Source of the DNA: Adiantum capillus-veneris
Lineage: Eukaryota > Streptophyta > Polypodiopsida > Polypodiales > Pteridaceae
Length of the DNA stretch: 64,000 bases
Assembly (NCBI GenBank): GCA_014529385.2
Contig: CM043971.1
Span: 92,179,340 to 92,243,339 of the forward strand
Direction: 5' to 3'
This document shows, in pieces, positions 42,115 through 54,589 of the stretch. Every line of letters starts with the position of its first letter. Position 1 is the stretch's first letter. The position numbers were made by a program, and so were the translations under genes. Below the pieces are notes generated by a model, which was not told the origin of the DNA, searched no databases, and worked only from the letters and a program-made list of their open reading frames with translations.

Positions 42115-43065
42115 CTATTTGCTTGAGAGACTTGCCTCCTCCTTGGGCACATTTTCTTCATGAGAGATTTCCTTGTTTTTATTATTCTTTTCCTCATATG
42201 CCTTGCGACGCATATTTTGTTGCTTAATAGTGTGATCTTCACATACAAAACATTTTGTATTCCTCAAATAGATCCAACTATTATCAAGGATAATCTTTCG
42301 CTTGGTCTCATCTGGCATGGTGCATACAATTGGCTGTTCTCCCGAGCGAGGAGCTCCTTGCTTCCCCACTCTATGTGCTCCATAGACCATAACTTCGGAC
42401 ATGCCAAAGTGGGTTTTGAAGAAATCTTCAATAACAATGGCAAGAGAAGGAGGTGTCTCTAACTTGTCTTCGGGAATTCCACGAATAACAATGTTCTTGG
42501 AACGTCGCTCCCGTTCCTTCAACTCCTCCACATCTACATTCTCAACATTCTTTGTTTGAACCATAGCTTGCATGAGTGAGGAATTAGAAACCACATTGCT
42601 ACCACATACATCAGCCCAAGACTTGTTTGTGCATACATTTTTCATGTCGCATACATCCCGGCTCATAGTGTCAAATTTCTCCTCTTTCAATACATGGTCA
42701 TGCTCTACTTTGCTCATCCGCTCCTTCAAAGCATTCAAGTCCACAAGAGAGCGTTTACATTCCTTGACTTCCTCTTCAAGTTGCATCAAACGTGTCGTTT
42801 GCATCTCAAGTGTCCTCTTGAGATTCTCATTCTCAACCACAAGTACCCTTAGTGTGCCATTCTCCATTGCAAGTGCTCGTAAGTCTTCGCCTTGTTTGTT
42901 TACGGTCTCTTGCAATGATACCAAGTATGTCATGATCATGGTTTCCGATGTCGTTGGTTGGGTGGTGGTGTTGCTATCTCCACACTTAGGAGATTTTGGA
43001 TCATTTTCCACAATGGTTGTGGACCTTGTTGAAGAAGAAGAACCCTTGCGAGTGCCGGAAGACAT
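42115..43065 (-). CDS. LINE-1 ORF1: coiled coil plus RRM-like RNA-binding protein (316 residues)
   Basis: Starts with ATG at 43065 and ends at TAG 42115-42117. The first 40 residues are Ser/Thr-rich. Residues about 50-130 form a heptad-rich coiled coil (LRALAMENGTLRVLVVENEN). Residues about 190-300 hold an L1 ORF1p-like RRM start (NIVIRGIPEDK) and C-terminal domain (VYGAHRVGKQG, IILDNSWIYLRNTKCFVCED). The family forms trimers that coat the element RNA. The frame is intact. Confidence 0.88.
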   Translation of the reverse strand: MSSGTRKGSSSSTRSTTIVENDPKSPKCGDSNTTTQPTTSETMIMTYLVSLQETVNKQGEDLRALAMENGTLRVLVVENENLKRTLEMQTTRLMQLEEEVKECKRSLVDLNALKERMSKVEHDHVLKEEKFDTMSRDVCDMKNVCTNKSWADVCGSNVVSNSSLMQAMVQTKNVENVDVEELKERERRSKNIVIRGIPEDKLETPPSLAIVIEDFFKTHFGMSEVMVYGAHRVGKQGAPRSGEQPIVCTMPDETKRKIILDNSWIYLRNTKCFVCEDHTIKQQNMRRKAYEEKNNKNKEISHEENVPKEEASLSSK

Positions 43066-43290
43066 TGTATGTAAAATAGGAGATGAGAATCAATTTTGTT
43101 GAACCTGTTCACTTCGAAAATGCTGCTACAGAAACGCCTTCCACAACTCTGAAAATTTCTGTCTTTACATCAATGCGTAGAGGACTTCGTGCTCTTCGAT
43201 TGAGGCTATAGATCACCCAAATCGGAGTTTGGATGAAGAAGTTATGATCAAAAGAGTGGACTGCTGTCTACTAGGTCAAAAAACGGCTGC

Positions 43291-43294
<4 letters not shown>
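43066..43294 (-). other. probable LINE-1 5' leader
   Basis: About 230 bp without an open frame on the element strand, ending where the GA microsatellite starts. An internal promoter is expected for this class but no motif can be assigned. Confidence 0.5.

Positions 43295-43359
<65 letters not shown>
43295..43359. repeat. GA microsatellite at the LINE-1 5' end
   Basis: About 32 uninterrupted GA units. Open frames reading SLSLSL or ERERER across it are artefacts. Confidence 0.97.
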
Positions 43360-43360
<1 letters not shown>

Positions 43361-43672
43361 GTCGGCATGCTTCTGTGGTGGCGACTCTCTGCAGCTTGCC
43401 CATGCCTCTGAAGGCAGTGGCGGAGCTCGACGTGCCCAGCATGAGGAGGCAGTGGTGTGTGCGCCAATGCCATGGCGGGAACAGGACAGAGAGAGAGCGG
43501 CTGTTGCCGGAGCAGGAGGGAGCATCTGCAGCAATATGATCACGATGGTGGGAGCAGGACGGAGAGAGCGAGAATGCAGGGCCGTTGTGGGAGCAGGAGG
43601 GAGACTGAGCTGGACTGCCACTGCAGCAAGCTTGACGCCACTCCATCTTCAAAGTTGATGCCGCTGTAGCAT

Positions 43673-43975
43673 CATTGCGTGTGTGTGTGTGAAGCCTCAT
43701 GCAGTCGCCTGTCCGAAGGCTGCCATGTCAAGCTCAACATCATCAGGCAGATGCAGCTGCAAGATAATGAGGGCTAGCATGATTGCATGTGTGTGTGAAG
43801 CCTCATGCAGTCGCCTGTCCGAAGGCTGCCATGTCAAGCTCTACATCATCAGGCAGATGCAGCTGCAAGATAATGAGGGCTAGCGTGATTGCGTGTGTGT
43901 GTGAAGCCTCATGCAGAGTCGCATGTCCGAAGGCTGCCATGTCAAGCTCAACATCATCAGGTAGATTTGTCGGTG
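43673..43975. repeat. 106-bp tandem repeat, nearly three copies
   Basis: GAAGCCTCATGCAG starts at 43691, 43797 and 43903, a constant 106-bp period. Copies differ by few bases; the third has a 2-bp insertion and ends early. Frames stay open through it, so the repeat is also seen as repeated peptide, but no gene is supported. Confidence 0.92.
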
Positions 43976-44161
43976 CCCTGCTGGTATGACAAAGCTCCCT
44001 ACGACGTGTGGAGGGACACTGCCGTGCTGAGGGACAGTGGCGTGAAGGGGGGGGGGAGGTGGGGGAGGTAGTGAGAGATGCAGATGTAGACAAGCAAGTA
44101 CATGCAAGCAAAGGGGGGGAGACCATACCAAGCCTTCCTCCGTCCTCTTCGTCTTCTTCTT

Positions 44162-44211
<50 letters not shown>

Positions 44212-46130
44212 GGGAATGTAGCGCAGCTAATGACTAAATGAGGTTCTCTCTCGCTCGTCGCTTGTACTTTACTGAGAATGAGAAGGAATGACATTCCCTG
44301 CAACGTACTTGAATGTACTTCAAGTCTATGCAGAGCCGCCCTCCAGCGCAGCACTATCGTTTAATTTTTTTTTTTTGTTCCTTAGCTGAGAACGTGCAAA
44401 AGTTGACACGTGGCATGGTAACTCTTCCGCCGTAATATGTTAGTAGATACTAGGCAGGTTACTTCCACACGTTTTTGGCCCACGGTGGTCGTATTGTGTC
44501 TTTAAGCCAGTAGCTTCAGTAATTTAGGCTTTTCCTCTAAAAGCAAGGCTATATTAAAATTGATGTACATAGAGTAGAAGCTGAAAGCATTACTTAATAG
44601 AGCCACAAACCTGTCCATTTTCTTTAACATGTTTATTCCATATTTGTCCATGTGTGCAACTATTAAACTTCATTGTGGCTATCAAGTTACTTGCACTTTT
44701 TGATGTGATTTTAACTTTTTGACACCTTTGCCTTAACACACGCATCACGGCTAATTTTTGATGCCTTTGCCATCTTTCCTTGGGTTGCGCCGTCATTCCC
44801 GGAGGCTCCCATGCCATTGACACAAACAGTGTCGTGCTAACACATATAAGCTCAAGCGCTCTGTGTGTGTGTGTGTGTGTGCACGCACGCGCGCCTGCCA
44901 TATCTCTGCCTGGCTCCACAACATGACGCCGTTGCAAATTCCCTAACTGCAATGCACATCTCTAATGCGCACAGCTGCCTCCAACGGTTTCTCCTCTCTG
45001 TGCAAAGCTCAAACCCAAGATACAAAAGTACGTCAATAATACTTCCGAGTTTGCATTCTTCTCAACTTTTATATGTGGAACCATACCTTGTGCGTGCATG
45101 TGAGAAGATCCCTTTCACTCTAACGTGGATCGCTTTTGAGCTAGAACTTTGGCATAGTCAGTAGGGCAAATTCACAATGGTGAGTGCCATTGGAAAGGCA
45201 TTGATGCCTTTTCTAGCCATTATTAACTCCAAAAGAGTATTACAATGGACCAACTCTTCCTCACAATACTGGAATCTTATAGGACTTTTTTTTACATAAA
45301 TGGCATTCCTTTACTTTGTACAGAAAGAGATTGAGCGAGGTATAGAGGTCTGATCGGTCTCGCGTCAGCTTGCCCGCCAGCTGCATCCTTTTTGCGAGAT
45401 GACTAGTCAGATAATCTCTATTTCAAGCAATTTTAAATGAAATAATTGTTGAATTGTTTATTTTCTTCTCATGAGCATGTGTGCGGTGAAAATTAATGCT
45501 TGTTTTATTGATTTTAAATGAAAATCAGCGTTTTAAAATGGTGGGAGTGTTTAAAATATGCACACTTTGTCTGCAATGCATGACATTTGCCATCGCTTGC
45601 GTCCGTGTGCACTACCTGGCAAGTCTCGGCTTTTCCTTTTTAATTCAACCAGTTTTTTCTTCTTAGCTCAAGTGGGAATCTTGATTGATTCTTCCCAATA
45701 AGACTAAAAAAAACATTTTGGCCACCTATTTGATTTTGATGGGTAATGTATTCTCAAGGTTTATGACGTAAAATGAACAATTAAATTAAAGTCGGGCCCT
45801 CTTTTATTCTAACAAATGATAAGGGCTTACCGTTTGATCTCATTACTCATGATTTTGTTGTTTGGTTTAAGACACTGGTGAGATTTATGGAAGACATCTG
45901 ATGTCAATTTAGATATTGTCTTAAATCTTGAAGTTGAGCATATAGAGCCAATTGTGATTTCCTTGAAGGCTATCACACCCAGATAATAGAATAGAAGGTG
46001 TATAATGCACGCACTTAAATTAAGATTTGTATCTTGAACCTCATAATATTGTGCCATTTTTTCCTCCTTTTCCTAGTTTCTCGGGTGGGGTGGGGGGGGG
46101 AGGATCCTAAAGTTTTGGGCGGTATGGGTG
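43976..46130. other. no gene recognised; CT run at 44166-44208 and a TG run near 44862-44882
   Basis: AT-rich DNA with short unsupported frames only. A G-rich patch lies at 44046-44070. Confidence 0.65.
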
Positions 46131-46154
46131 CAAGAAGCATTGGAGGCCGCCCAT

Positions 46155-46377
46155 AATGGATGCCTAGCAATGGAACCAAAAGTCATTAATGTTAGTACAT
46201 CTCCATCCCTCACATCTTCCATCTGTTCCTCACTCTATCCTCACTCTCTCTCTCTCTCTCTGCTCTCTCTCTCTCTCTATATATATATATATGGATGCCT
46301 AGCAATGGAACCAAAAGTCATTAATGTTAGTACATCTCCATCCCTCACATCTTCCATCTGTTCCTCACTCTATCCTC

Positions 46378-46400
<23 letters not shown>
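46155..46400. repeat. 135-bp tandem duplication
   Basis: GGATGCCTAGCAATGG starts at 46158 and again at 46293. Each copy runs through CATCTCCATCCCTCACATC into a CT tract. A short TA run (46279-46290) separates the copies. Confidence 0.92.
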
Positions 46401-46790
<390 letters not shown>

Positions 46791-46799
46791 CAAGAAATT

Positions 46800-48214
46800 G
46801 ATACTAATAAATTCCTCTCCCAGATGGATTTTCTCCTAGATTTACTTTATGTTAGGGTGGCATAGAGAGAGCACCATTGCCTGCATCTAGGTGTGTTGAT
46901 TGTCTATAAATATAAACTAGGGTGTCATCTAAAATATACCTAGATAGCCACTAAGCTATAGAAAATTCTACTAGCGATGTCTTCCTCCTCATCCTGCAAG
47001 GCGAGTTTGTTCTTGAATACTGTTAGTGGTATGGTGACATTCAGACTCAAGTGAAAGATGGTGTGACTTTAGGTCAATGTGGTGACTTTGCAGAATGAGT
47101 GGCACAAAGCAAACCCTACGTGGCGTGCAAGCATATTTTACTTCATCTTCCTTCGCTACTTTGGCTTGGACCTAAACCACAACATGCTTATTTTGTACAT
47201 CTTCGAGTGTCCATATGTAGTTGTGTGGCACGAATTGTAATAGCTGAATTTATATTGTAATTCATTTTGTCAGAATTCATGATTTGAGAGGGTGACTTGT
47301 GTTTTCTTGTCCTTCTCTTATGTTTGAAGCATATTTTTTTCCAATGCACATGTCACTTTAAATGTTCTATTAGATTGTGACATTAAAAAAAAAGCTTCCT
47401 CCAAAAAGTTATCTCCAACTAGGCGCGGAAAGTTTTTTCCTTGCAAACACTATACCAGTGAAATGCTTTAGAAAAAGATCCTTCCAAAGCTTCCTCCAAA
47501 ATCTCTCTCCGTTCCCATCCCCCACACCATTTGAATGACACTCCAAAGTCCAAAATTTAAATCAAGACCTTTTAAATGATGATTGATGTCAACAATATGG
47601 GCATTTATTGTCCCCTTCTATTTATAGCACACCTAATTGTGGATCCAATGCACCAAGCTTTTCGGATTCCAGCTATGGATTATAGCATGCATAATGTCGC
47701 TTACTCTCTACCTCTTTTTGTGACAATGGCCTTGCGAGGTAAATTGAGGAAAATACATGGCCTTGTGTGCATCTAGTAATGACTTGTAGGTTTGTTCCCT
47801 TCTAGTGCTCCTCAAGAAAAAGACACTAGGAGGGGGAGTTTTGGGGGGTAGGGGTGGGAGTGATTTCAAACCACAAAGCTAGAGTGTACACCCGGTCATG
47901 GTCATAACATATATTTCTATAGACAATCAACAATTGCTTTCTTGCTCCTATTAATTCTCTTGAAAAACTCCACAATGGCAACTATGGTGAGCTATTAGCG
48001 ACCCCAATCCCCCATTTCTTAATGGCATGTACAAAGAACATAGAGAGAGAGGGGGGCTCTCTAATCCACCAACTCCTTCTTCAAAATTTTTTGCATTCCT
48101 ACTTTGATCCCCCTTTGTATGTGTGTCTGCTATTCCTAGCTACCTTATGCCAACACCTCCCCACAAAGATGTAGTTGTGATTGCACGATGCTTTCCATCT
48201 CCCTCCGCCTCTCT

Positions 48215-48252
<38 letters not shown>

Positions 48253-48395
48253 GAGACATGCAACATGAATGGCAACATTATCTCATGTCTTCATAGTCCT
48301 CACTAGATTTATTTTCATTTATTCTATCATGCACATTTGCTCAATATTGTCGCCTCTTATATCTCTTACTCTTCTTGTCTAATTTTTGATTACGA
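46800..48395. other. no gene recognised
   Basis: Contains short unsupported frames and a CT run at 48222-48250. No retrotransposon domain or RNA gene was seen. Confidence 0.6.
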
Positions 48396-48399
48396 CCTT

Positions 48400-50395
48400 C
48401 CTCCAGATGAATCACTACCCGTCTCTTCTCCTCTTCCCGATAGATTGTCATCTCGGGTACCACTGGACCCTAAATGGTTCATCCCCACATTCACCAAGAT
48501 TTAACTCAGATTCTTTGTCCTCAGAGTCAATCTCAATTGATGATTTCGACTCCAAATTGTGTGGGCTACAGTCTTTTGAGATGATACTAGTTCCAATGTC
48601 AGTGAAGCCTTCATCTGGTAGGTCATCAAAAGCTATATGCATTGCTCCTATCATATTTAAAGGTACGAGTGGTGGCATTTCGTCCCCCTCAGGTGTTACC
48701 TAGGTTGTCCGCCTATTTCCCAAGTGTCTATGGTTGCTGCTAGGTGGACCCAATCCACATTGTCAGACTTAGTCATCCAAGGTAGAACATCCATAAAAGG
48801 GGAATCTTCCCCAACATCAATGTCCTTTTTACACGTGTTACAATATTGCAATGGTGTCGAGTGAACTGTGGTGTCAGATCTATGATCAATTATAAATCTA
48901 TTTCCTAGAGGATGTACTCGACCAGTTACAAGATCAACTCGAACGATAGAGTCTTGGAACTGCAAGTAGACATGTTTTTTAGACCAATCATGCACCATTT
49001 TTGCATCCCTCATAAAAGGAAGTCCTAAGATCATCTCAAATGACATAGTGTGCTTGGAGAAAGCCATAACAATGAAGGTATGCCTTATTTTTTGTCCAAA
49101 GACCTTGATATTGAGATCTTCTAACATCTCAATAGGTTTAACAATAGTCTCATTGGCCATTTTTACCACTATGTTGTAGTCCCAAGGTGAGGTCTTCCGA
49201 TAGTTTCCCATCAATTTTTAGTTACAATGCTAACCCAAGTGCCACCATCAAGGATTCCCTTCACAATTAATCCCGTGGTAGTGATTGGTATGGTCACATT
49301 GGATTCATCACCTTCAAAATATTATCCCAACTTGTTAACAGGTATTTCAACAACAAAGTTCTCATCTAAGTTGGGTTGTGGATCTAAGTGTTTCTCCTCT
49401 ATTGGCACTTCCCTAGCTCCATCCATCTGTGCAAATTGTGGTAGCCCGACTTTCAGTTCTCCATTGAGGAAAGCTCAAAGAGCTAAGAATAGATCGGGGT
49501 CTCCATATAGTTTAGACATGATGGTGGTTCTAACTTTTGAAGTCATGAGATCCATCAATTTGGCGATATTTAACGGCACCTTTTGGGCTTCAGTCCCTCT
49601 ACGTGGGGAAGATGGAATCTCCATTTCTTTTATAGGGTCAAGTAATCCCTCTGTAAACATTCTCTCCAACAAGAAGGGAGTACGTCCACTTTCCCATGAC
49701 TTAAAGTCACTTTCTTCTTGGATGACACTAGGTATGGCTAGTGGTCTATGGTCTTTCTGAGGTTGATTTCTTGTAGGGAACACCGTGTCGATAATCTGGA
49801 TTTGCTTAGGTTCCAACTCTAGATCCCTTTGGGTCTCTTCTACTAAACTCCTTGATTGATTGGCTCGCTCGATCTCCTCTGTAGGGTTTGGGTAAGTTTC
49901 TATCTTCTTCTTGGGTCCTGGCCATTGTGACTCATGACAATCTTCCTTGATTTTTTCTTTCCTAGTGGTCGTTTTAGTCTCCATGAATCCATATGTTTGT
50001 TTTGTGGAGCACGATTGTCTCTAAGACTTTCTTGAATGACCTTGGTGAGGTCAGCTAAAGTAATCTTAGATATCTTTGGCTCTTTAGAAATAGGCTTTAT
50101 GGTCATTGGCTCATGCTCCGATGCTTGCGAGCTAGTAGATTTATGCTCAACAGACACTCTTTCTCCTTGAATCATTAAGTTGTCCTCCAATTGGATCGCA
50201 TTGGTGGTGACTGCTTCCCAAGTGGTGATACCTCTAATGACTAGGCCATTGTAGATATCCTCATGTCGTAGTACCCTAGTGAATCTATCGAGCAATTATT
50301 GAAGCGCTCATTTGGATTACAACGAGAATTCAAGTGCTTCAAGCGACCAATAAAGTCTCTCATTGACTCTCCTTCCTCTCGCACGCGCACTTTAA
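48400..50395 (-). pseudogene. Gypsy-2 gag-protease relic
   Basis: On the minus strand, a gag segment with VREEGESMRDFIGRLKHLNS (about 50395-50300) continues through 49900-50295 and, after a frameshift, 49475-49984. Next comes a protease-like active site ILDGGTWVSIVT (D-G-G, as in Athila/Tat-type plant Gypsy elements). The 48696-49214 part follows with NIKVFGQKIRHTFIVMAFS and SFEMILGLPFMRDAKMVHDW, the end of the protease fold. An acidic segment reaches about 48450. No RT is present, so the element is truncated at its 3' side. At its 5' side it abuts the Copia-2 primer site. Stops and frameshifts are frequent. Confidence 0.75.
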
Positions 50396-50397
50396 CT

Positions 50398-50409
50398 GGT
50401 ATCAGAGCT
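50398..50409 (+). promoter_or_regulatory. primer-binding site of Copia-2
   Basis: TGGTATCAGAGC at this position matches the initiator tRNA-Met primer consensus. It is followed by about 1 kb of leader (to 51444) without a recognised gene. Confidence 0.85.
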
Positions 50410-51444
50410 CAAGGATTGGGAGCACCATTGGAGCTCAACGGGGAGACATGCGCAGAAGCAACAAAAACTGTAGCACGTTTTTGCAGGTCTTCTTTAGCCT
50501 ACCAAAACGTCTTCATTCAAGTTGAGTCCCTTGTTTCCTGACCGGTTTTTTGTCCTCTTCACCTTTGTAGGAGAAAGTTTTCTCAAAATCTTCACCAATT
50601 TTGAGATATGTCACTCAAACTGCCTGTAGGTTGTGAAGTACAAGCTGCAAATTTTTATAGATCTGTTTTGACCTGTAAAAATAACTTATTTCATGTCCAT
50701 TCCCGTTTCCCACTCGTTTTCGCGTGGTCTACAACTTTGTAGAAGGAAATTTTTGCAAATTTTGCACGGTTTGAGAGATATTTAGTTCAGACAGCAGGGT
50801 GGTCTACCTTCGTTGGTTCTTTTGTGTATAGGTTTTCGTTGTAGACTCTTTCTGCAATCTTTGTCACATGCATGTTTGATGTAAGTTCTTGAGGGTCTGT
50901 TAAATCAGATAAACCGCCGCAACGGTTACAGAAAAGGATTTCTGTGGTTAATGTAAGATCTTATGTGGTTTATGTATTGTGATGAAAATATGCAAAGCCT
51001 ATTGTTGAGGGTCATGGTAAGGTTTTATTGAGCTGGGGGATTCTCAAATGTAAAGATCCTTTTGGTGATACAAGTTTTGGAGCGAGCCCCCGACATCCCC
51101 ATAGTTTTGGCATCGACATAGGATGTATGTTTATGCGGTTAGTGCAGTATTGGTGTGCATTTGTTGACCCGCCATTGTTGGCATTGCTGTCATCTTTATG
51201 CGTATGCGTTTAACAGTGTTCAGTTGGTCAGAGACACTCTTCTAGAGTTGGAGACATTGATAGTAACAGTTCTTTGAGATTCTATCTTGCCAGTTTAGCC
51301 ACGTTGATCAGCGTTTCAGTCATTGTACACATTTGTTTTGGGTTCATAAGTCAGTTTTACAGGGGAGACTCTATCAAAAATTTTCAGGTTTTCTATTATC
51401 TTCTTTAGTGCAGCGGATCTATCACTCTTGTTCCTTGTCGAGTG

Positions 51445-53814
51445 ATGGATTCATCATCGGAGAACTTTTTGTTCAACATTGAGAAGTTAGATTGCACTAA
51501 CTTCCCATTTTGGAAGGAACAAATTTACAATGTCTTAGTACAGAAGAAGCAGATCTGGCCGATAAAGATGAAGGGGATAAAGCATGAGGATATGGATGAG
51601 TATGATTGGCAGGAGGTGGATGAGCTTGCCAGGTCCACCATCATGCTGACTTTGTCAAAGAACGTGTACTTCAATGTGAACATAGAAAAGACTAGTCATG
51701 AGATGTGGAAGAAGTTATGTGACTTGTATGAGAAGCAAAGTGCAGCATCACAGGTTTATTGGCTGAAAAAGTTAGTTGATTTGAAGATGGGTGAGGGCAC
51801 ACCCATGTGCAACCATCTCAATGAGTTCAAAACAATTTTTAGTCAGCTTTCTGCACAAGGAGTCAATTTCAAAAATTTGTTCAAAGCAATGTTCTTGCTA
51901 GTTACGGTGCCAGAAAGTTGGGATACTTTTCGCACAATCATAATTAACTCAGCACCTCATGTTGGTTTAACATCCTGGCGAGATGGGATTTTGTTATGGG
52001 ATTCTGAAGCTAAAAAGATAGTTCACAGTAATGACGTATACTTCAATGAAGAAAAGATGCATAAGAAGCCTGTGCATACATGGAGGTCAGGAGAGTTATC
52101 TTCCAAGAAGATGGAATTATCCACAATAGGGCTGAAGTGCCTAATGTCAGACAACAAGTACAGAATCTTCCGGTAGTATACGATGTTGCTGAGGGACAAC
52201 TCGCTCAAGCAGTTATTAGAAGGTCTATTACTCCCTCACTGGACTACATTATGTTGACAGATTGCGGAGAGCCTTCCAGCTATAAGGAAGCTAGGTCAAT
52301 GGATGAAAAGGCAAAGTGGGAGAAAGCTATGCAATAAAAAATTGACTCGTTGCATAAGAATCAAACATGGAAGTTGGTTCGGTTGCCTAAAAGTAAAAAG
52401 GCATTACCATGAAAATGGGGGTACAAGTAGAAAATTACACCTCATGATAATAAACCCAAGTACAAGGCACAACTTGTTGCTAAAGGATTTAAGCAACAAC
52501 AAGGTATTGACTTTGATGAGATCTTTTCTCCAGTTGTCAAGATGACTACCCTGCGGTGTGTACTTGCATTGATTGCTAAAGACGACATGGAACTTGACCA
52601 GATGGATGTCAAGACGGTGTTCTTACATGGTGATCTTCAAGAAGAATTTTATATGTAGCAGCCAGAAGGTTTTGTTGAGAAGGGAAATGAAGACTTGGTA
52701 TGTCAGTTAGAAAAATCTCTTTACGGTCTAAAACAGTCATCAAGGGAGTGGAATCGTAAATTCTACTCGTTTATGCTCTCTCAAGGCTACAAACATAGCG
52801 ATATGGACCATTGCCTCTACAGTAAGCGAGCTAAAGATGGTAATTTACTGATTTTGGTCCTTTATGTGGATGATATGTTAATTGCCGGGAAATGGAGGGA
52901 TGAGATTTTAGCCTTGAAGTCAGAGTTACATGCAAACTTTGAAATGAAAGACATGGGTGAAGCAAGCCATATCCTTGGCATGCGCATTAAGCGAGACAAA
53001 TGCAAGAAATTGTTCTATTTGTCTCAATCTCACTACATTGCTAAAGTGCTCAAGCGTTTCAATATGAAGAAGGGGAAGGCATTGAGTACTCCATTGCCTC
53101 CATATGTGAAACTTTCTAAAAATGATTGCCCTAAGTCTGAAGAGGAAAAGGCTGAAATGGCACAAGTGCCTTATTCATCTGCAGTTTGGGAGTTTGATGT
53201 ATGCTATGATTGTGACATGTCTTGATATTGCTTTTGCAGTGGGAGTTGTTAGCAGATATATGTCAAATCCAGGCAAGAAACATTGGGAGGCAGTGAAAGG
53301 GGTTATGCGATATTTGAATGGTACAAAAGACATGTTTGGAAGAAAGGAAGCATGTGTAATGGGTTACACGGATGCAGATTATGCAGGAGACTTGGACAAG
53401 AGAAGGTCCACTTCAGGCTATGTTTTTGAACTCATTGGAGGTGCAGTTTCATGGTGATCTCGTTTGCAAGATTGTGTAACCTTATCTACTACGAAGGCTG
53501 AATATGTTGCAGGTTCAGAAACTTGCAAGGAAGCTATATGGCTTGGTCGGCTAGTGCGAGACTTGGGAATCAATATTGAGATGCCAGTGTTACATTGTGA
53601 TAGCCAAAGTGCTATACAATTGGCAAAGAATCCAGTGTTTCATGCAGAGACAAAGCATGTGGATGTGAAGTACCACTTCATTCATGAGGTGCTTGAGGAC
53701 AAGCAATTGCAGCTTGCCAAAATTCACACCACTGAAAATCTTGCTAATCTTCTGACAAAGGGATTACCTTCAGAGCGGTTTGCACATTCTTGCGCACTCA
53801 TGGGCATTGGGTAG
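51445..53814 (+). pseudogene. Copia-2 gag fused by deletion to RT and RNase H
   Basis: Gag starts with ATG at 51445 (MDSSSENFLFNIEKLDCTNF) and has the UBN2-type pattern LCDLYEKQSAASQVYWLKKL. At about 51970-51995 it jumps from SAPHVGLTS to LLWDSEAKKIVHSNDVYF, which is the end of a Copia integrase. The zinc knuckle, protease and integrase core are therefore deleted. RT blocks follow with several stops: QLVAKGFKQQQGIDFDEIFS, ELDQMDVKTVFLHGDL, VLYVDDMLIAG, then a frameshift near 53185. RNase H reads [23 protein letters not shown] (53456-53458) and LSTTKAEYVAGSE, and the frame ends at 53814. Non-functional. Confidence 0.9.
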
Positions 53815-53901
53815 ATGATCATGGTCACTGTCTACCTGTATTGTATGTATATATACATTGTCACCCTAGCTTAAAGGCACATTGTCCTTTAAGTGGGAGG
53901 T

Positions 53902-54111
53902 TGCTGGGGTGGTAAAGCCCAATGTGCCGCGCCTGAGTGTTGGGCTAATCGGGAACTAACACTAACCATTCATTCTATATAAAAGAATAAGGACTCATAA
54001 CCCTAACACTATTGTGTTTTGGAGTCCACCCAAACCTGTGTCTCATCTCTTCTCCTCTCTTCTCCATTGCTGCACACACACACACACGCGCGCTCTCGCA
54101 TGCACACTTCA
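53902..54111 (+). repeat. probable 3' LTR of Copia-2
   Basis: Starts TGCTGGGGTGG right after the polypurine tract and matches 63920-64000. The matching piece in the other copy carries a CGGCCGGAGACTAC-type insertion. The right boundary is uncertain. Confidence 0.55.
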
Positions 54112-54213
54112 TGCTCAGTGCTTCCGTTGTGAAGGATCTTGTACCGCAAAGAAGAAGGAGCCGCCATGGCCACCGCGCTCAACCGCCTCGTCGCCGCAAT
54201 GCTCGATCACACA

Positions 54214-54214
<1 letters not shown>

Positions 54215-54269
<55 letters not shown>

Positions 54270-54312
54270 CACGCACGCACACGCATGCACACACACACAC
54301 ACACACACACAC
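54215..54312. repeat. CT then CA compound microsatellite
   Basis: CT units (54215-54266) are followed, after ACGCACGCACACGCATG-like sequence, by CA units (54287-54312). Confidence 0.95.
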
Positions 54313-54589
54313 CTGTGAGCTCACAAAGGAGAAGGAGACATAGATGGAGCAAGATCACTTCTTAGCTTGCACCTCAAAGAATGAGGATTTTTAGGTCAAA
54401 TGGACCTTTTATAAGAGTTTGACCCATTCACACATGGGCACCCACAATGGTCGGTCGTTGCAAAACTACTGTAAGAATAAGATAAGTGGTACGCCTCTCA
54501 TCAGTGATCACCTACACAGCTATTGGACTGACAAGCTCGGTCCATGACTCAATCAAATAAATAATAAGGCGTCCGTCGAAGGTGATAGG

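Larger units (their letters stand above)
38658..43290 (-). mobile_element. near-intact non-LTR retrotransposon (LINE-1) with two ORFs
   Basis: Minus-strand order: about 225 bp of 5' leader, ORF1 (42115-43065), ORF2 endonuclease-RT (38716-42111), a short 3' region with AATAAA and a simple-repeat tail. The only ORF2 lesion I see is one TAA at 40927-40929. GA microsatellite sequence flanks both ends. The domain content (coiled-coil/RRM ORF1; APE endonuclease; RT with LLLYADDVVLLV; C-terminal zinc finger) fits the L1/Tx-type superfamily broadly. Clade assignment needs a tree. Confidence 0.93.
50398..54111 (+). mobile_element. Copia-2 element, 5' LTR not found, large internal deletion
   Basis: A perfect tRNA-Met primer site opens the element. 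Gag, RT, RNase H, a polypurine tract (AAGTGGGAGG, 53891-53900) and an LTR start (TGCTGGGG at 53902) follow on the plus strand. The LTR may end at the CA near 54111, but without the other LTR this is a guess. Sequence left of the primer site is Gypsy-2 gag, so the 5' LTR was lost or replaced. Protease and most of the integrase are missing. A second, partial copy of the family lies at 63362-64000. Confidence 0.85.
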
